A stretch of 64,000 bases of DNA from Ananas comosus (GCF_001540865.1 NC_033621.1:22621279-22685278), one strand, 5' to 3'; shown: positions 1 through 10,829, numbered from the stretch's first letter. Notes: generated by a model not told the origin, from the sequence alone. Translations and numbers: made by a program.

Positions 1-1932
1 GTCGTCCCCTTCTCCGCCCTCATTGGCGCCCTCTCCCGATCCGACGATCCCGACTCCGCCTTCTCTCTCTGCAACCAAATGCGGCGCCTCGGCGTAGCTC
101 CCAATTCCGTCACCTTTCTTTCGCTGCTCTCCGGCGCCTCGTGCGCCCGCCGCGCGCAGTGCGTGCACGCTTCTGCCATCCATTACGGCTTCTTCGACGC
201 CGATCTCGTTCTCGCCAATTCGATGGTGAGTGTTTACGCGAAATGCGGGAGAGTCGACACCGCCCGCAAGGTGTTTGATTTAATGCCTCTTAGAGATGCC
301 GTCTCGTGGAATTCGATGCTCTTGGGCTACGCTCGCAATGGTTGTGTCGACGAATCGATCGACTTGTGTAGAAGAATGAGATTTGAAGGTATATATCCTG
401 ATCAACAAGCATATGGATCTCTTGTAATTTCGCTTACGAATTGTGCAGAAGAGTTATTAGAACCCATTAAAACTGGCAGGCAAGTTCATGCTCTCGTGGT
501 GAGTTCTGGGTTCTGTTCGGATGCTCGCGTTGAGACCGCTCTTATCAGTATGTATCTAAGATTCGGGAGCTTCGACGATGCATTTATGCTATTCGATCGG
601 GCCTCGGATAAGGACGTTGTTTCGTGGAGTGCGATGATTTCGGGCCTTGTTCAAAACAGTAAAGCAGATGAAGCATTGATCGTCTTCTACAGAATGTTGA
701 GTTCGAGGGTCGTGCCTGCGCCCACGACCATAGCTTGCGCTCTTTCAGCTTGTGCCCAACTGGGTTTGCTGAAAGTTGGGGCTTCTATTCATGGTTACAT
801 TGTTCGGCAAAGATTCCCGATGGATATTTCTGTTGAAAACTCGCTTGTGACAATGTACGCAAAGTGCGATCGCGTTACACAATGTCGGTATGTTTTTGAG
901 GGAATGGCGGATAAAGATCTTGTTTCATGGAATGTGGCGGTCTTGGGTTACTCTCAGAATGGCCACTTGACCGAGTCCTTTGCCCTTTTTCATGAGATGA
1001 TGTTGGGGTCGCAAAAGCCCGATAAGATTACGTTAGTCTCGCTCCTTCAAGGGTGTACTTCAATGGGTGCTCTTGGATGCGGAAAAGTGGTTCACAACTT
1101 TACAATCAAATTGGGGTTTGGGCCGTCGATCTCTCTCGACACCTCCTTGGTTGATATGTACTCGAAATGCGGCGATCTCGTGGCAGCAAAGAAGTGCTTC
1201 GATTTGATGCCAGAGCATGATTTGATTTCTTGGACTGCAGTTGTCGTGGGGTATGGCAGTCATGGAATGGGGGAACTCGCACTCGAAATGTACAGAGATT
1301 TTCTAAGCAAAGGGCTAAAACCGAATGAGGTCATGTTTTTATCGGTGCTTTCTGCTTGTAGCCATTCGGGGCTTGTTTCAGAAGGGCTAAAGATATTTGA
1401 ATCCATGAAAGAGGAGTTTGGTGTCATGCCAAAGATCGAGCATTATGGCTGCATAATCGATCTCCTTTGTAAGGCGGGGAAGGTTGGTGAAGCATATGAA
1501 ATCCTAAAAACAATGACTCCAAGGCCAAATGCCGACGTTCTGGGGATAATTCTTGATTCTTGTAGGGCACATAAGTTTGTTGACATTGCAGAAGCGGTTG
1601 CGAAGGAGATTATTTCGCTAGAGCCCAAGTTTGCAGGGAGTTATGTGCAATTGGCCCACAGCTACGCGACGATTCGGAAGTGGGATGGTGTGGAAAAGGC
1701 TTGGACGAAGATGAGGGAACTGGGATTGAAGAAGGCTCCTGCATGGAGCTTTATTGAGTTGGATGGTGCGATAACCTCATTCTTTGCAGACCATTCTTCG
1801 CACCCTCAGCAAGAGGAGATGATGAAGGTGCTAAGGATCCTAGATGGTGAAATGAGAGATATCAGCAGAAGCTTTGCTACTAAGGGCCTTGCTGGCCTGG
1901 TCGGAGCTTTAGCAGAAGTACCGTTGGATTAG
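1..1932 (+). CDS. Pentatricopeptide repeat protein, PLS/E class (5' end outside window)
   Basis: Reading frame 1 is open from the first base, so the gene starts upstream; the ATG at 79 is internal. About 643 residues are visible without an intron, as is usual for plant PPR genes. Tandem PPR motifs of the P, L and S types run through nearly all of it, with repeated signatures such as DAVSWNSMLLGYARNG, DVVSWSAMISGLVQN and DLVSWNVAVLGYSQNG spaced as PLS triplets. An E-type tail follows (GDLV..DLISWTAVVVGYGSHG, then KIEHYGCIIDLLCKAGK and KKAPAWSFIELDG). There is no DYW deaminase domain. Proteins of this class bind organellar RNA and usually specify C-to-U editing sites in plastids or mitochondria; the target here cannot be read from sequence. 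The start, and so any transit peptide, is not in the window. Family call is firm; orthology to an Arabidopsis E-class gene such as At4g04370 is only an impression. Confidence 0.95.
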   Translation, partial: VVPFSALIGALSRSDDPDSAFSLCNQMRRLGVAPNSVTFLSLLSGASCARRAQCVHASAIHYGFFDADLVLANSMVSVYAKCGRVDTARKVFDLMPLRDAVSWNSMLLGYARNGCVDESIDLCRRMRFEGIYPDQQAYGSLVISLTNCAEELLEPIKTGRQVHALVVSSGFCSDARVETALISMYLRFGSFDDAFMLFDRASDKDVVSWSAMISGLVQNSKADEALIVFYRMLSSRVVPAPTTIACALSACAQLGLLKVGASIHGYIVRQRFPMDISVENSLVTMYAKCDRVTQCRYVFEGMADKDLVSWNVAVLGYSQNGHLTESFALFHEMMLGSQKPDKITLVSLLQGCTSMGALGCGKVVHNFTIKLGFGPSISLDTSLVDMYSKCGDLVAAKKCFDLMPEHDLISWTAVVVGYGSHGMGELALEMYRDFLSKGLKPNEVMFLSVLSACSHSGLVSEGLKIFESMKEEFGVMPKIEHYGCIIDLLCKAGKVGEAYEILKTMTPRPNADVLGIILDSCRAHKFVDIAEAVAKEIISLEPKFAGSYVQLAHSYATIRKWDGVEKAWTKMRELGLKKAPAWSFIELDGAITSFFADHSSHPQQEEMMKVLRILDGEMRDISRSFATKGLAGLVGALAEVPLD

Positions 1933-3204
1933 AGCAATTCAAAGATTTCTATCTCATTGGTATCCTTCTAGACGACTTCCAGCTACAGAAAAAATAGAAG
2001 TTTTAAATTGTAACCTTTGTTTTAAGGTCACTGCAGCTTCCGGCTATAGCAAAAATTTCATTATTTTTTCAATTTGTCAAATACCTAACGGCTACTTCTC
2101 AGAGTGAAACAATATGTTCCAATAGACCAGAATTCGAGACAAATCATCATAATCATCATCAACAGCAGCAGCACTAGGGAGCCATTGCCAAGTTACTGCT
2201 AAGCGGCTGAAGCAATACTAGAAGAGAAGAGTCTGCAATGGAGTGAGGCTAAATTGCAGGTAACGTCCTTACGAACGTGGCGATGCTCACACTGCCCCCT
2301 TTATATTGTAAATCTACATATTACACCCTTAAACTACAAGGTTTCAATACTTTGCCATCTTCGTCTGTATCTCATAGACGATATCTAAAACTTCGTTCAC
2401 AGGTCGATGGGGGAAAATATCTCAGAGGGCAACATGAAAACAGAGATACTCACAAGGGGCTTTCCTGCATTTTGGTCAATGAATTTCTCAGACCAGTTGG
2501 CTAGTAAGGAGAGATACCATGTGATGTCAGTAATGGCAACTATAGTAAAACCTCAATGCAATGGTGTCGACAATTTTACATTGCGAAAAGAGAAGCAAGT
2601 TCGGCAACTGTACGCAAAACTTTAAGTTCTACTTCAGTTCCCTAGTTCTTGGAAGAGTTTATGCAGTGACAGAGTTTGCCACTCAACGGTGACTGGTCAA
2701 TTACAAAAGGAGTTACAGTGCTTTTGCTCTGTAGTATGAGATTCAGATCACCGCGTCCTATTTTCGCCCTGATTGCAGACACCAATTGACTTGTCCTTAA
2801 TATGGGAATCTAGCCAGAGATTTATGCAAGCGAGGGAAAAGCATTCGAGAATAATAGAAATGAAAGTTATTCAAGGCATTGGTTGGATTGCTAAGAAAGA
2901 GATGAAACAAGGATGCTGCCTCAAACTAAGGCTTCCAAAAAAGTTGCTAAATCCACAGAACAGAAAGAGGTTAAAGTCAAGCCATCACAATCTGAGAGAT
3001 GGAAGAAAAACCACAACTCATAAGCATTATTTATTCCAGCAAGCACATTGTCTGTTATTTCTAAGATCATCATCCACCACCGACGAGGAACAAAACATGC
3101 TACTACTACACACAACCACGGAGAGAATCCATAATACAAAACATCACTAGCAGCATTGGCAGCAGGGAGGAAAACTAGAGAATAGAGGTTGCAATGGTTG
3201 CTCC
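1933..3204. other. Spacer between convergent PPR and DRT102 genes; coding-like scraps
   Basis: This stretch holds the 3' UTRs of the two convergent genes. Some parts look coding on the + strand: 2211-2261 ends in CTAAATTGCAG|GTAACG like an exon/donor, 2780-2915 translates without stops after an acceptor-like GATTGCAG, and 2909-3021 gives a lysine-rich C-terminus ending in a stop. They do not share one frame and I could not join them into a gene. They may be remnants of a lost gene or UTR sequence. Confidence 0.3.
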
Positions 3205-4152
3205 TCAACTGACGGAACTCGCGATCTCCTTGTCGATGGCGTCGTTGGCGGCGGCGAGATCCTCGTCGAGGAAAATGTCCCACTTGCCGTCCCACCGGAT
3301 GAAGAACTCGGTGTCCTCGAAGTACTTGACGCGGTGCACGTCCCCGGCGGGGGTGAACAAGAAGTCGCCGTCGGCGAGGTCGTAGCTCTCCTTCTTGGTG
3401 AGGTTCCACACCGTCTTCTTCCCGGTGATGACGACGAGGTCGTGGCCGAAGGTGTGGTGGTGCGCGGGCTCGACGCTGCCGGCCTTGAAGCGGACGTAGG
3501 CGGACGTCGGGCTGTCCCGCACGATCCGCATCTCGCCGCCGGGCATGATGTCGACGGGCTCGAAGGTCATGCTCTTCCTGAGGCAGCAGATCGCGCAGGT
3601 GGTGCCGGTGCTGCTGCCGGAGGAGTCGGAGTCGGGGATGGCGGCCATCTCGGCGGGGGCGGCGGAGAGGAAGGCCTGGATGTCGTCGGGCCAGGGGGCG
3701 TCGCCGGAGGCGGGGCAGGGGGCGCGGAAGGGGGTTTGGAGCCAGGCGTCGAGGATGGGGGCGGCGGCGGAGGGGGAGGTGGAGAGGCCGGAGAGGGAGA
3801 GGACGTTGCAGGCGTTGATGGAGCGGGCGTTGGCGGCGTCGCCGGGGGAGGAGCAGGTGGCGGCGTAGACGCGGGGGAACTTGTTGGCGAACATGGAGAC
3901 GCCGGCGCCGGTGCCGCAGGCGAGGAGGCCGCGGGTCTCGACGGAGGAGGGCGGGGCGGAGCTGACGAGGCGGGCGACGGAGGCGGCGATGGAGTAGTAC
4001 TTGTCGGAGCCGAGGTCGACCACCTCGACGCCCCGGAGGGAGCGGAGGTGGGCGACGGCGGCGTCCTTGAGGGCGCACCCGAAGCCGTCGGCGCCCGCGT
4101 AGATCCGCAGCTTGCTGGGGTTGTTGCCTCCCTCCGACTCCGCCGACGCCAT
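3205..4152 (-). CDS. DRT102: DRT102-like RpiB-fold / cupin fusion protein
   Basis: Single exon, 315 residues, ATG at 4152. Residues about 15-140 are a ribose-5-phosphate isomerase B (LacAB/RpiB) fold, with the start strand LRIYAGADGFGCALKD and the loop ACGTGAGVSMFANK that holds the family's catalytic cysteine (Cys79 here). The His/Asp pair that follows this loop in bacterial RpiB is replaced by CSSPGDAANAR, so isomerase activity is uncertain. Residues about 200-295 are a cupin barrel: HHH at 231-233, His237 and His273 (AGDVHRVKY) are the expected metal ligands. The same two-domain order and length occur in Arabidopsis DRT102, named for complementing UV-sensitive E. coli; its real role is unclear. 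Codon third positions are extremely GC-rich, unlike the flanks, as is common for monocot single-exon genes. It is convergent with the upstream PPR gene. Confidence 0.92.
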   Translation of the reverse strand: MASAESEGGNNPSKLRIYAGADGFGCALKDAAVAHLRSLRGVEVVDLGSDKYYSIAASVARLVSSAPPSSVETRGLLACGTGAGVSMFANKFPRVYAATCSSPGDAANARSINACNVLSLSGLSTSPSAAAPILDAWLQTPFRAPCPASGDAPWPDDIQAFLSAAPAEMAAIPDSDSSGSSTGTTCAICCLRKSMTFEPVDIMPGGEMRIVRDSPTSAYVRFKAGSVEPAHHHTFGHDLVVITGKKTVWNLTKKESYDLADGDFLFTPAGDVHRVKYFEDTEFFIRWDGKWDIFLDEDLAAANDAIDKEIASSVS

Positions 4153-4330
4153 GGCTGGGCGATGGGTTGATGGATTGAAGGGGTGTGGGAGAGGGAAGTG
4201 AAAAGAGAGTGCGAGATGTGGGGATTGGGTGGGTCGAAGAGATGATGATGACTGATGAGAGAGAGGAGAGAAGGTGCGTGACTGCGTGAGGAGATCGTAA
4301 ACTTGAAATAAATAAATAAATAAATTGGAA
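4153..4330 (-). promoter_or_regulatory. Promoter and 5' leader of DRT102-like gene
   Basis: The 180 bases upstream of the ATG change abruptly from GC-rich coding sequence to purine-rich leader (GA-rich on +, CT-rich in the gene's sense). A tandem (AAAT)n run lies at about 4306-4325, giving TTTATTTATTTATT in gene orientation. No perfect TATA box was found. Confidence 0.35.
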
Positions 4331-4913
4331 ACTAATAATCACAGTGCGTATAATACCTCAGACTATCAGGATCAGTATGGAGAAATTAATCAATTATTAC
4401 TACGTATACTGAATTTAACTGCATTCGATGCATCATCCCCTAACATCCTTAGATTTCACCCAGATCGTATTTTAAAGCGCAACAAAGTTACATTCAATGA
4501 TAGGAATTGGAAAAACACGCGTTTGATTAAAAAATTTTATTCAGCGCAGATAAATGGAGCACAAGACGTTATGAACATAACATCCTCCTAAGTCCTAATT
4601 TCGGATAAATAAAAGTAAACTGCATGCAGGATTACAGAGGAGCTTTTTTAAGATCGACCAGAGTAGATTAGTTCCTTTTAGTACCAAATTTACAGACTCC
4701 ACCGTATGCCACGCTTCAGACGCCAATGCAGCTTTTCGCAGCTATACACAATATATACATATGTACTTATTTACATACCATGACACCATCGTGATTCACA
4801 GTTCTTTGACAGTGTCTTTTATGAACAATTTTCATTAACTAGAACACATCGACTGCGGATCGAAAAGCCTAAAATGCAGAGGACCATATAGCTTTTGATT
4901 ATTAACCTTTTAT
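4331..4913. other. Spacer and 3' UTR of the BBD gene
   Basis: AT-rich sequence without a gene. The part near 4913 is the likely 3' UTR of the minus-strand BBD gene, and the part near 4330 lies upstream of DRT102. No repeat of note was seen. Confidence 0.5.
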
Positions 4914-4973
4914 TTACGTCCACTTCTTTCTTTTCGATCTGAGCTGAAAAAGCTTGTCCCTCCATTGTGCTGG

Positions 4974-5016
<43 letters not shown>

Positions 5017-8000
5017 TAGGAAAAGTTAATGCTAAATTGCTAATTTACTTCGATCATAAGTGATTGTTTGGCCAATCTTCTCAATGCAGCTTCTTTATTT
5101 CGAGAGTGGGAAAGATCTCAAAGTTATACAACCCCACTACGAAGCTAGTATTTCGGCTGCAGCGAGAAGCTCTTCGGAGGGTTTTATCGATGAAAAAAAA
5201 TAATAAAAAGAAAATCTTCGCTTCCCCAAGTTCTATAAAACCATGCTTACCAGCATCTCTGTATCGTTCCTCGACAGCAGCGATGAGCATGTTGCGGACC
5301 AATCCAAACTCTTTGCTTTCCAAGCACAGCTGACCATCGGGCCTATCAGTATAAAGACAGCGGAGTCAGAATATTACTCTCTTCCGTCATCGGACTAAAT
5401 AAATTACAAGCCAGCAGTTGTGTGAAAGTAAAATATAAGAGATTCATGATTTGAAGCTTTTGCAGAAACTTGAAAACCAAAAATTAGATGCTCGATTTTG
5501 GCAGGTACCGATCTGAAATTATGGTCCCAAATGGGCCAAACCGACATGCAGCCAAAACATCTCAGTTTCAATTAGCATAAGGGTAGTGACAATGATAGAG
5601 GTAGACATGTTATTGAGAGATGAGCCAAGGTTCATTGAACTTGGTCAGTATTTACATGGTCGACTCGACCATTATCAGTAAATCTGCTTTATCCATGACA
5701 ACCACAGCTATTTATATTTCACTATACTTTCTAAATCTAAGGAGGCTTAGCATTTAAATCTGAAGTTAAATACGTCAAATGTAGATTGTTGAACAAATTC
5801 AATTTCTTTATAGTTTATCTACACTATTTCTTCTACTGCATATGATCACTTCGACCAACAGCACATGAAATTTAGCACAAAATACAAATTTGCTCTATGA
5901 AAATATCTGAAAGTATGCTTCATTATGATCATTCCAACTAAGAATGCCATGATCTTGTTTAATTAGGAGACTTCAAAAATAAAAAATTACCGAAACCATC
6001 TGAACTGTTACAATTGAAACTCTGAGATAGAAATTGAAATTCAGATCAATCTTCAGGCCTAAATTTGTAATTATCCTTTTTCCTCTTCCTTTTGAATATT
6101 TTGTTTTCGATCTCCGGGTTGAAATAGTTGCTGTATATAAAAGGCATGTGAAATGCAGGAAACTGATTTTACCGATCAAGTTCAGTAAACAACAATCCAT
6201 CAGACCGACTAGAGGACACCTCTACTGTAGTTGGCTCGATCACTCTCATCCCATCGCTGTATGCAAGATTCCTGTTCACCTGTATTGGAACCTGTACGGA
6301 CCGCAGGAAAGAAACAGAAAGGCATTAACATATAATTTGGCTCTCATTTATGACAATTCAGCCCACCTTCCACTCCAATAACAGTGAACTTCCAATTATA
6401 AGTCACGCTTATAAACCATTGATATCTGTATCGAGAATAATCTGGTTACAAATATTTTAAACTGGAATAAAAGTTCTTTTACATGATAGAAGGTGCATTT
6501 GCCCATTAAAAATAGCTGGACTACTGCCAATTTTTCAGATATCTTTGAAAGAACGTAATGTTACAAAAGAGCAAAAATTTCTGCAGAATATAAGAGGAGA
6601 ATGTTATGAGCCTTACAGAAACAAATGCCAGTCAAACTTTACCAGCATAACAGAAAATTTGCTATATGGAGACCAAAACAGCTATTGCAAACTAACATAT
6701 TTATACGGAGGGTAAGACCAGCTTGAAATTATGCGACAAAATTGCATACCTTGCACCGAACAGCAATGTTAATGGCATCTGAAGGTCGAAGATCAAAGCT
6801 GATAGTCTCATTTTCATTTCCAACCTGTATGTGTCTATATGCCTAGTTCAGAGGATATTGTGTGCAAAAGTTAATTAAACAAAAACATTTTGGAAAAAGA
6901 AAGTCATATTGCCTTCATCAGGTACAACTGAGCAAAGTATGCCTCATTAACTCTTTTAGTCACCCTGACTAGTTGCACCTGAAACACATGAAAACCTTTC
7001 ATTTAAAAAAAGGTGCAAGAATTCAGCTCAGATAACAATAAAAGTAAGGGAGAAATTACATGTATAACGCTGGGAATACATCTATTTACATATATATATA
7101 TATATATGCCTGCATAATTTGAATTTTTATATAGTCCATTTAATAAGTGATTTTCTTATACATATATGACCTTGTATTTACAATAATAACCCTCTTTAAA
7201 AGCCCTTTTTTTCTAAAATAAACCAAGTTATCCACCATTAATTGGGTATTTCAGCAACTTGCTGTAACACTAATTTGTAAGTGCACTTTAAAGGGGTATA
7301 TATGAAAAATTCAGGCTTCACAGGGGTAGATATATAGAGGACCTTGCAGGGTTTTATACATTACAGCCCAAATAAAAATGACAGATTTGTAACAACCAGT
7401 TCTACTTACCGTATAACCCATCTTTTCAATCATCTCTCTCACAACTTGATAAATAGTAGGCCTTTTCTGGAAAAGCATACACTAGTTATTGTCCATTACT
7501 AAAAAAGTGCCCTATCTATACGGCATAAAGAAAACAAATTTCTAATATTTGAACAAGTGGTTCAACTAGATAGCAAAAACTGCTCAAAAGTCTTACAATT
7601 TGAACATTTCGGACTGCAGCCATCAGCAATACACTCGGCATCTCCACTGGACATCAGGAAAAGGTTGAAGATTAATTGCTAGTAATGAATCTTCTTCACA
7701 ACAACATTCTTCAGTCAAATATGTGAGGAAAATTCATATGCAGATATATTAAGGACCAGCATATAAATTTCTCAAATAAGAGAAGATACATACAGACAAT
7801 GATTGGTAGCAGAAGATCACTTCCATCTTCCATCTTCAGTACAATAGCAGGGTGAGGAGCATAGTCTGGTAGGCTTCCCCCTTGGGGGTTATTGTGCACA
7901 CATCTTAAGTATCTACCATCACGCATTTTTATCATGAAACCATCCGACCCACTTCGTACCTCAACTGAAAAGGGCAATTCAAAGACTCAGATAATCAGAA

Positions 8001-8671
8001 CTGCTGCTGCTCATGTAAATGCCTCAAAGTTCATTTCAAGAAACTCCACTTAGGCCAATGTACACTTGGTAAAGAGGTATTCTACCCTTTTTTTTCTTTT
8101 CTTTTTTTCACTGTCAATGGCAACAAGTGAAGTTTGAACAACAGGCTAACCTTCCCATAAAATATACATGAAGGCACCAACAATATGACGCAATTGCTAA
8201 TAGTTCAGATTTCAGAACCACAACTTTTAACAGTCTCATGCTGGACACCAACAATACGATGCAAAGCTTCTTCAAGAAGAAAACTGAATATTCATCCGAT
8301 AATACTGTAAATAGGAAATATGAGAAAAGGCGTTAACGGTCAAAGAAAATACCAGCTTCCATGACACTGGAGTTTACATAGTCGCCATCATTTTCACTGA
8401 AGTTTCCAGCCATGCTACCGTTACCATCTGAAGATGAGCTAAAACTACAATGAACAGGGCAACATTTCCTCACATAATGTTGAAAAGGAACATAACCAAC
8501 CCTCTTTGTGCTTCTGCGTACACCATTAGGCCCCCAGAATCCACTTCTAATGAGCCCAGTCTTTACTATAGAATTGTTGATCAGTGCAGTCGAAACTCTT
8601 GCATGCTTCGGATGCACAACAGGGCGATAAAGAGTGGTCCCTTCTATAACTACCATACTTGCCGCCTTCAT
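4914..8671 (-). CDS. BBD: Bifunctional nuclease in basal defense response (BBD), nine coding exons
   Basis: Exons in transcription order: 8353-8671, 7794-7964, 7597-7646, 7410-7466, 6913-6978, 6750-6824, 6173-6291, 5251-5342 and 4914-4969. They join in phase to 1005 nt, 334 residues, close to Arabidopsis BBD1/BBD2. The N-terminal exon is low-conserved. Exons 2-7 form the BFN/DUF151 nuclease domain (EVRSGSDGFMIKMRDGRYLR, PDYAPHPAIVLKMEDG, ISFDLRPSDAINIAVRCKVP). Exons 8-9 carry a UVR-type helix (EFGLVRNMLIAAVEERYRDA then AQWRDKL) and a basic tail. BBD proteins have DNase and RNase activity and are linked to abscisic acid and basal defence against fungi. The ATG at 8671 is the first in frame; 8656 is an alternative. 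Intron 5 appears to have a GC donor. Intron 4 contains a repeat (7060-7370) and intron 8 a GA microsatellite. Confidence 0.92.
4976..5014. repeat. (AG)n microsatellite in BBD intron 8
   Basis: About 19 AG units directly beside the acceptor of the last BBD exon. On the transcribed strand this is a CT-rich tract and may serve as an extended polypyrimidine tract before TTTTCCAG. Confidence 0.9.
7060..7370. repeat. Dispersed intron-resident repeat, copy in BBD intron 4
   Basis: Sequence built from short phrases such as ATCTATTTACATATATAT, GGGGTATATATGAAAAATTC and GATATATAGAGGACCTTGCAG. Similar phrases recur in introns of LYK3-like (16870-17110, 17290-17570), MPP10 (27960-28140), PPT (45160-45780) and AKR2 (50720-51020). 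It is probably an old MITE family; the ends are not clear. Confidence 0.55.
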
Positions 8672-8673
8672 CA

Positions 8674-9617
8674 AACATCAGAAAGTATTAATACACTTCA
8701 AGAAACAATAAAAGAAAAACAAAAAAGTGATCATAAGAAGTGAAATGACATATAGAAATTCAAAGCAATGATATCTCCGAACAGGAGGGGGAAAAAAGAG
8801 ATCAAATGGCATTTCTTTTGGCGACACTGAACGAACATAAGCAGCAATCATGTGGTTGGTTCACCATGCATACATGGCAATCCTTGTGATACACTACATC
8901 TCCTACATTTCAACCTGACATGTTTCTGAAAATATCGACAATATTTCAGCACATAAATCATAAATGCAACAAATCGTCCGTAACTTATCCTCTGATATAT
9001 CACAACAACTTGCCCTATTCTTCAAACTGAATTTTGAGGACCTACAGTATATCTCACAGATTGTTACCGTAGCGTCTTCAGGTCTTTTATTTTGAAACGT
9101 GAGTGTCGGGATCGTTCAATCCCCACCATCAATTATATCATACCTGTACGCAGATTATCAGGGCATTTGTGGAGACCTCAATCCTAACAATTCTACTATA
9201 ATCACACAACGAAATAATAAATTTAAAAATTATCTCTTACAATAATACAACAAAAGAACAAACTTTAATCCGGATTTTATGTATTACACCAATTGCCAAC
9301 TCAAGAAAAACCATTAACTAATACATGTGGAACTACATAGATCAAGAGATAGTACTTACATTTTTCACATGCATGGAATACATTACATCCTAACAGGACC
9401 AAATTGTCAACTACTATCAATGCAAATCTCCTAAAAACCACGCCTTAGAACGAGACACTCAAAATCACTACGGAGATTGAGAGATATATAGATCAACGAC
9501 CAAATAATATCCAAAACACAAGAGATTCGGTGGCAATAATTACACAATTTCGAGCTTTGTGACTTGCAATTACGATAAATTAAGGTCTATTCCTAGATCT
9601 CAAAGAGTAGCACCTCA
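8674..9617 (-). other. Probable leader intron of BBD
   Basis: Between the inferred leader exon donor (9619) and the first coding exon there is AT-rich sequence with no reading frame of interest on either strand. A pyrimidine-rich stretch in minus orientation near 8680-8740 would suit an acceptor, but I could not choose one with confidence. Confidence 0.4.
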
Positions 9618-9619
9618 CC

Positions 9620-9725
9620 AGAATCGACCGATCCGCGGAAAACAAGAGAGAAAACCCTAACCCTAGAGTTATCCACAGGAACTAGAGAGAGAGAGAGAGA
9701 GGTAGGGGACGAGAAGTGTATGTAG
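9620..9725 (-). promoter_or_regulatory. Probable 5' non-coding exon of BBD with GA tract and telo-box
   Basis: On the minus strand GATCGGTCGATTCTG|GTGAGG (donor at 9619-9618) gives a good exon end about 950 bases before the first coding exon. The region contains a GA run at 9685-9703 and, in the + direction, AAAACCCTAACCCTAG at 9651-9666, a telo-box of the kind common in promoters and leaders of housekeeping plant genes. That this is the BBD leader is inferred from position and strand. Confidence 0.5.
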
Positions 9726-9749
9726 TAGATGAGGATTGAGGAAAGGGTT

Positions 9750-10464
9750 GTTGCCGCATAAATTGCCTTTTATGCGCACATTTCGTATTTGTAATTTTTT
9801 ATTTCGGGAAATGCTCTTTATATTTCGAAAAGACGAAAATAACCTTCTGCGTAAGTGAGATTATTTCACCATAAATTAAAACTCTAATCACATCTAGTAA
9901 TAATTTCTAAATATAAATTTCAATTAATTTATTTGCAAATTCGCTTAACTCACCGGCAATTTTTATCAGATTGAATTTTAAAATTATTTCGCTAAATTAG
10001 GTGATACTTTAGTATTAAATATTAATATATAGATTTGTGTCATTATAGATATATTAAATATTAATATATTTTAATTTCAATTAATTTTTTAGTATAATAT
10101 AAATTAAAATTCAGAACAAATTAAACTGAAATTGTAGGTTTGGCTAGGTTTTTTTTTTTTAATCGGTTTTAGTTTTATTTCCATCCATAGATAACAAAAT
10201 AGATGATACGATAAGGGTAAATATGTAATCACATAATAAAAAAATTAAAAAAACAAAGAAATATCTACTGCTAGGGAATGGCGCCACGTGGCCTTAGAAA
10301 AATTTGAGATAAGGTTCATTTAGTACACTAAATATCACTTGAGCCCGTAGGTGGTGGAAAATAAGGTTTTCAATGAAAAATCTGTACCTTGTGTATTAGA
10401 CTAAAATAAAATTTTAATATTTTATTTTCTCATTCGTATTATATCGTATCATGTTATGTAATGA
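9750..10464. other. AT-rich spacer
   Basis: Very AT-rich DNA with poly-T and poly-A runs and no coding signal. Nothing specific was recognised except short repeated TATTAATATAT motifs. Confidence 0.5.
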
Positions 10465-10655
10465 GAAACAAATTTCAAAGCCAAATTCGAATCCTAGTTG
10501 ATACTTGGTGGTTAGTATCGGAGACCAAAATTCGAATCCTAATTGATTCACATATTCAGCTAAGTTTATTTCTAAATGAAATAAACGAAGCGGGTAGCGT
10601 GCTACCTATCTCTCTCAAAAAAAAAAAAAAAAAGAAACAAATTTCAAAGCCAAAT
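10465..10655 (+). mobile_element. tRNA-related SINE with 21-bp target-site duplication (copy 1)
   Basis: Body about 10486-10634: TTCGAATCC near the start, a Pol III B-box-like ATTCGAATCC at 10530-10539, the shared core GATTCACATATTCAGC, a conserved tail CTATCTCTCTC and a run of about 17 A. The 21 bases at 10465-10485 (GAAACAAATTTC...) recur exactly at 10635-10655 after the poly(A), the classic target-site duplication of LINE-mobilised retroposition. Two more full copies lie at 20061-20311 and 37809-37946 on the other strand. Confidence 0.88.
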
Positions 10656-10829
10656 AACTTTTTGCCTAATTGTAATTCATCTCCAAAGTTTAAAATACTT
10701 AATTTTGGAATCTCAACAATCGATGGTCAAATTGTTTGAACAACATCACGTAGTAATACTAGCAAAATAAATTAATAACAAATGAATAAGGCAAATAATC
10801 ATGTAACATTAGGCTAAAAGTATAGCTCA

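Noticed and set aside
3334..4170. A 278-codon frame on the + strand, rich in G, A, E and V
   Set aside because: It is antisense to the DRT102-like gene and arises from its extreme third-position GC bias. It has no domain and no start context.
2921..4342. A 473-codon minus-strand frame rich in R, P, H
   Set aside because: A shifted frame over the same DRT102-like coding region; composition is a GC-bias artefact.
10530..10539. B-box-like motif suggesting a tRNA gene (also 20230-20239, 37901-37910)
   Set aside because: No cloverleaf or acceptor stem can be formed; poly(A) tails and target-site duplications show that these are SINEs.
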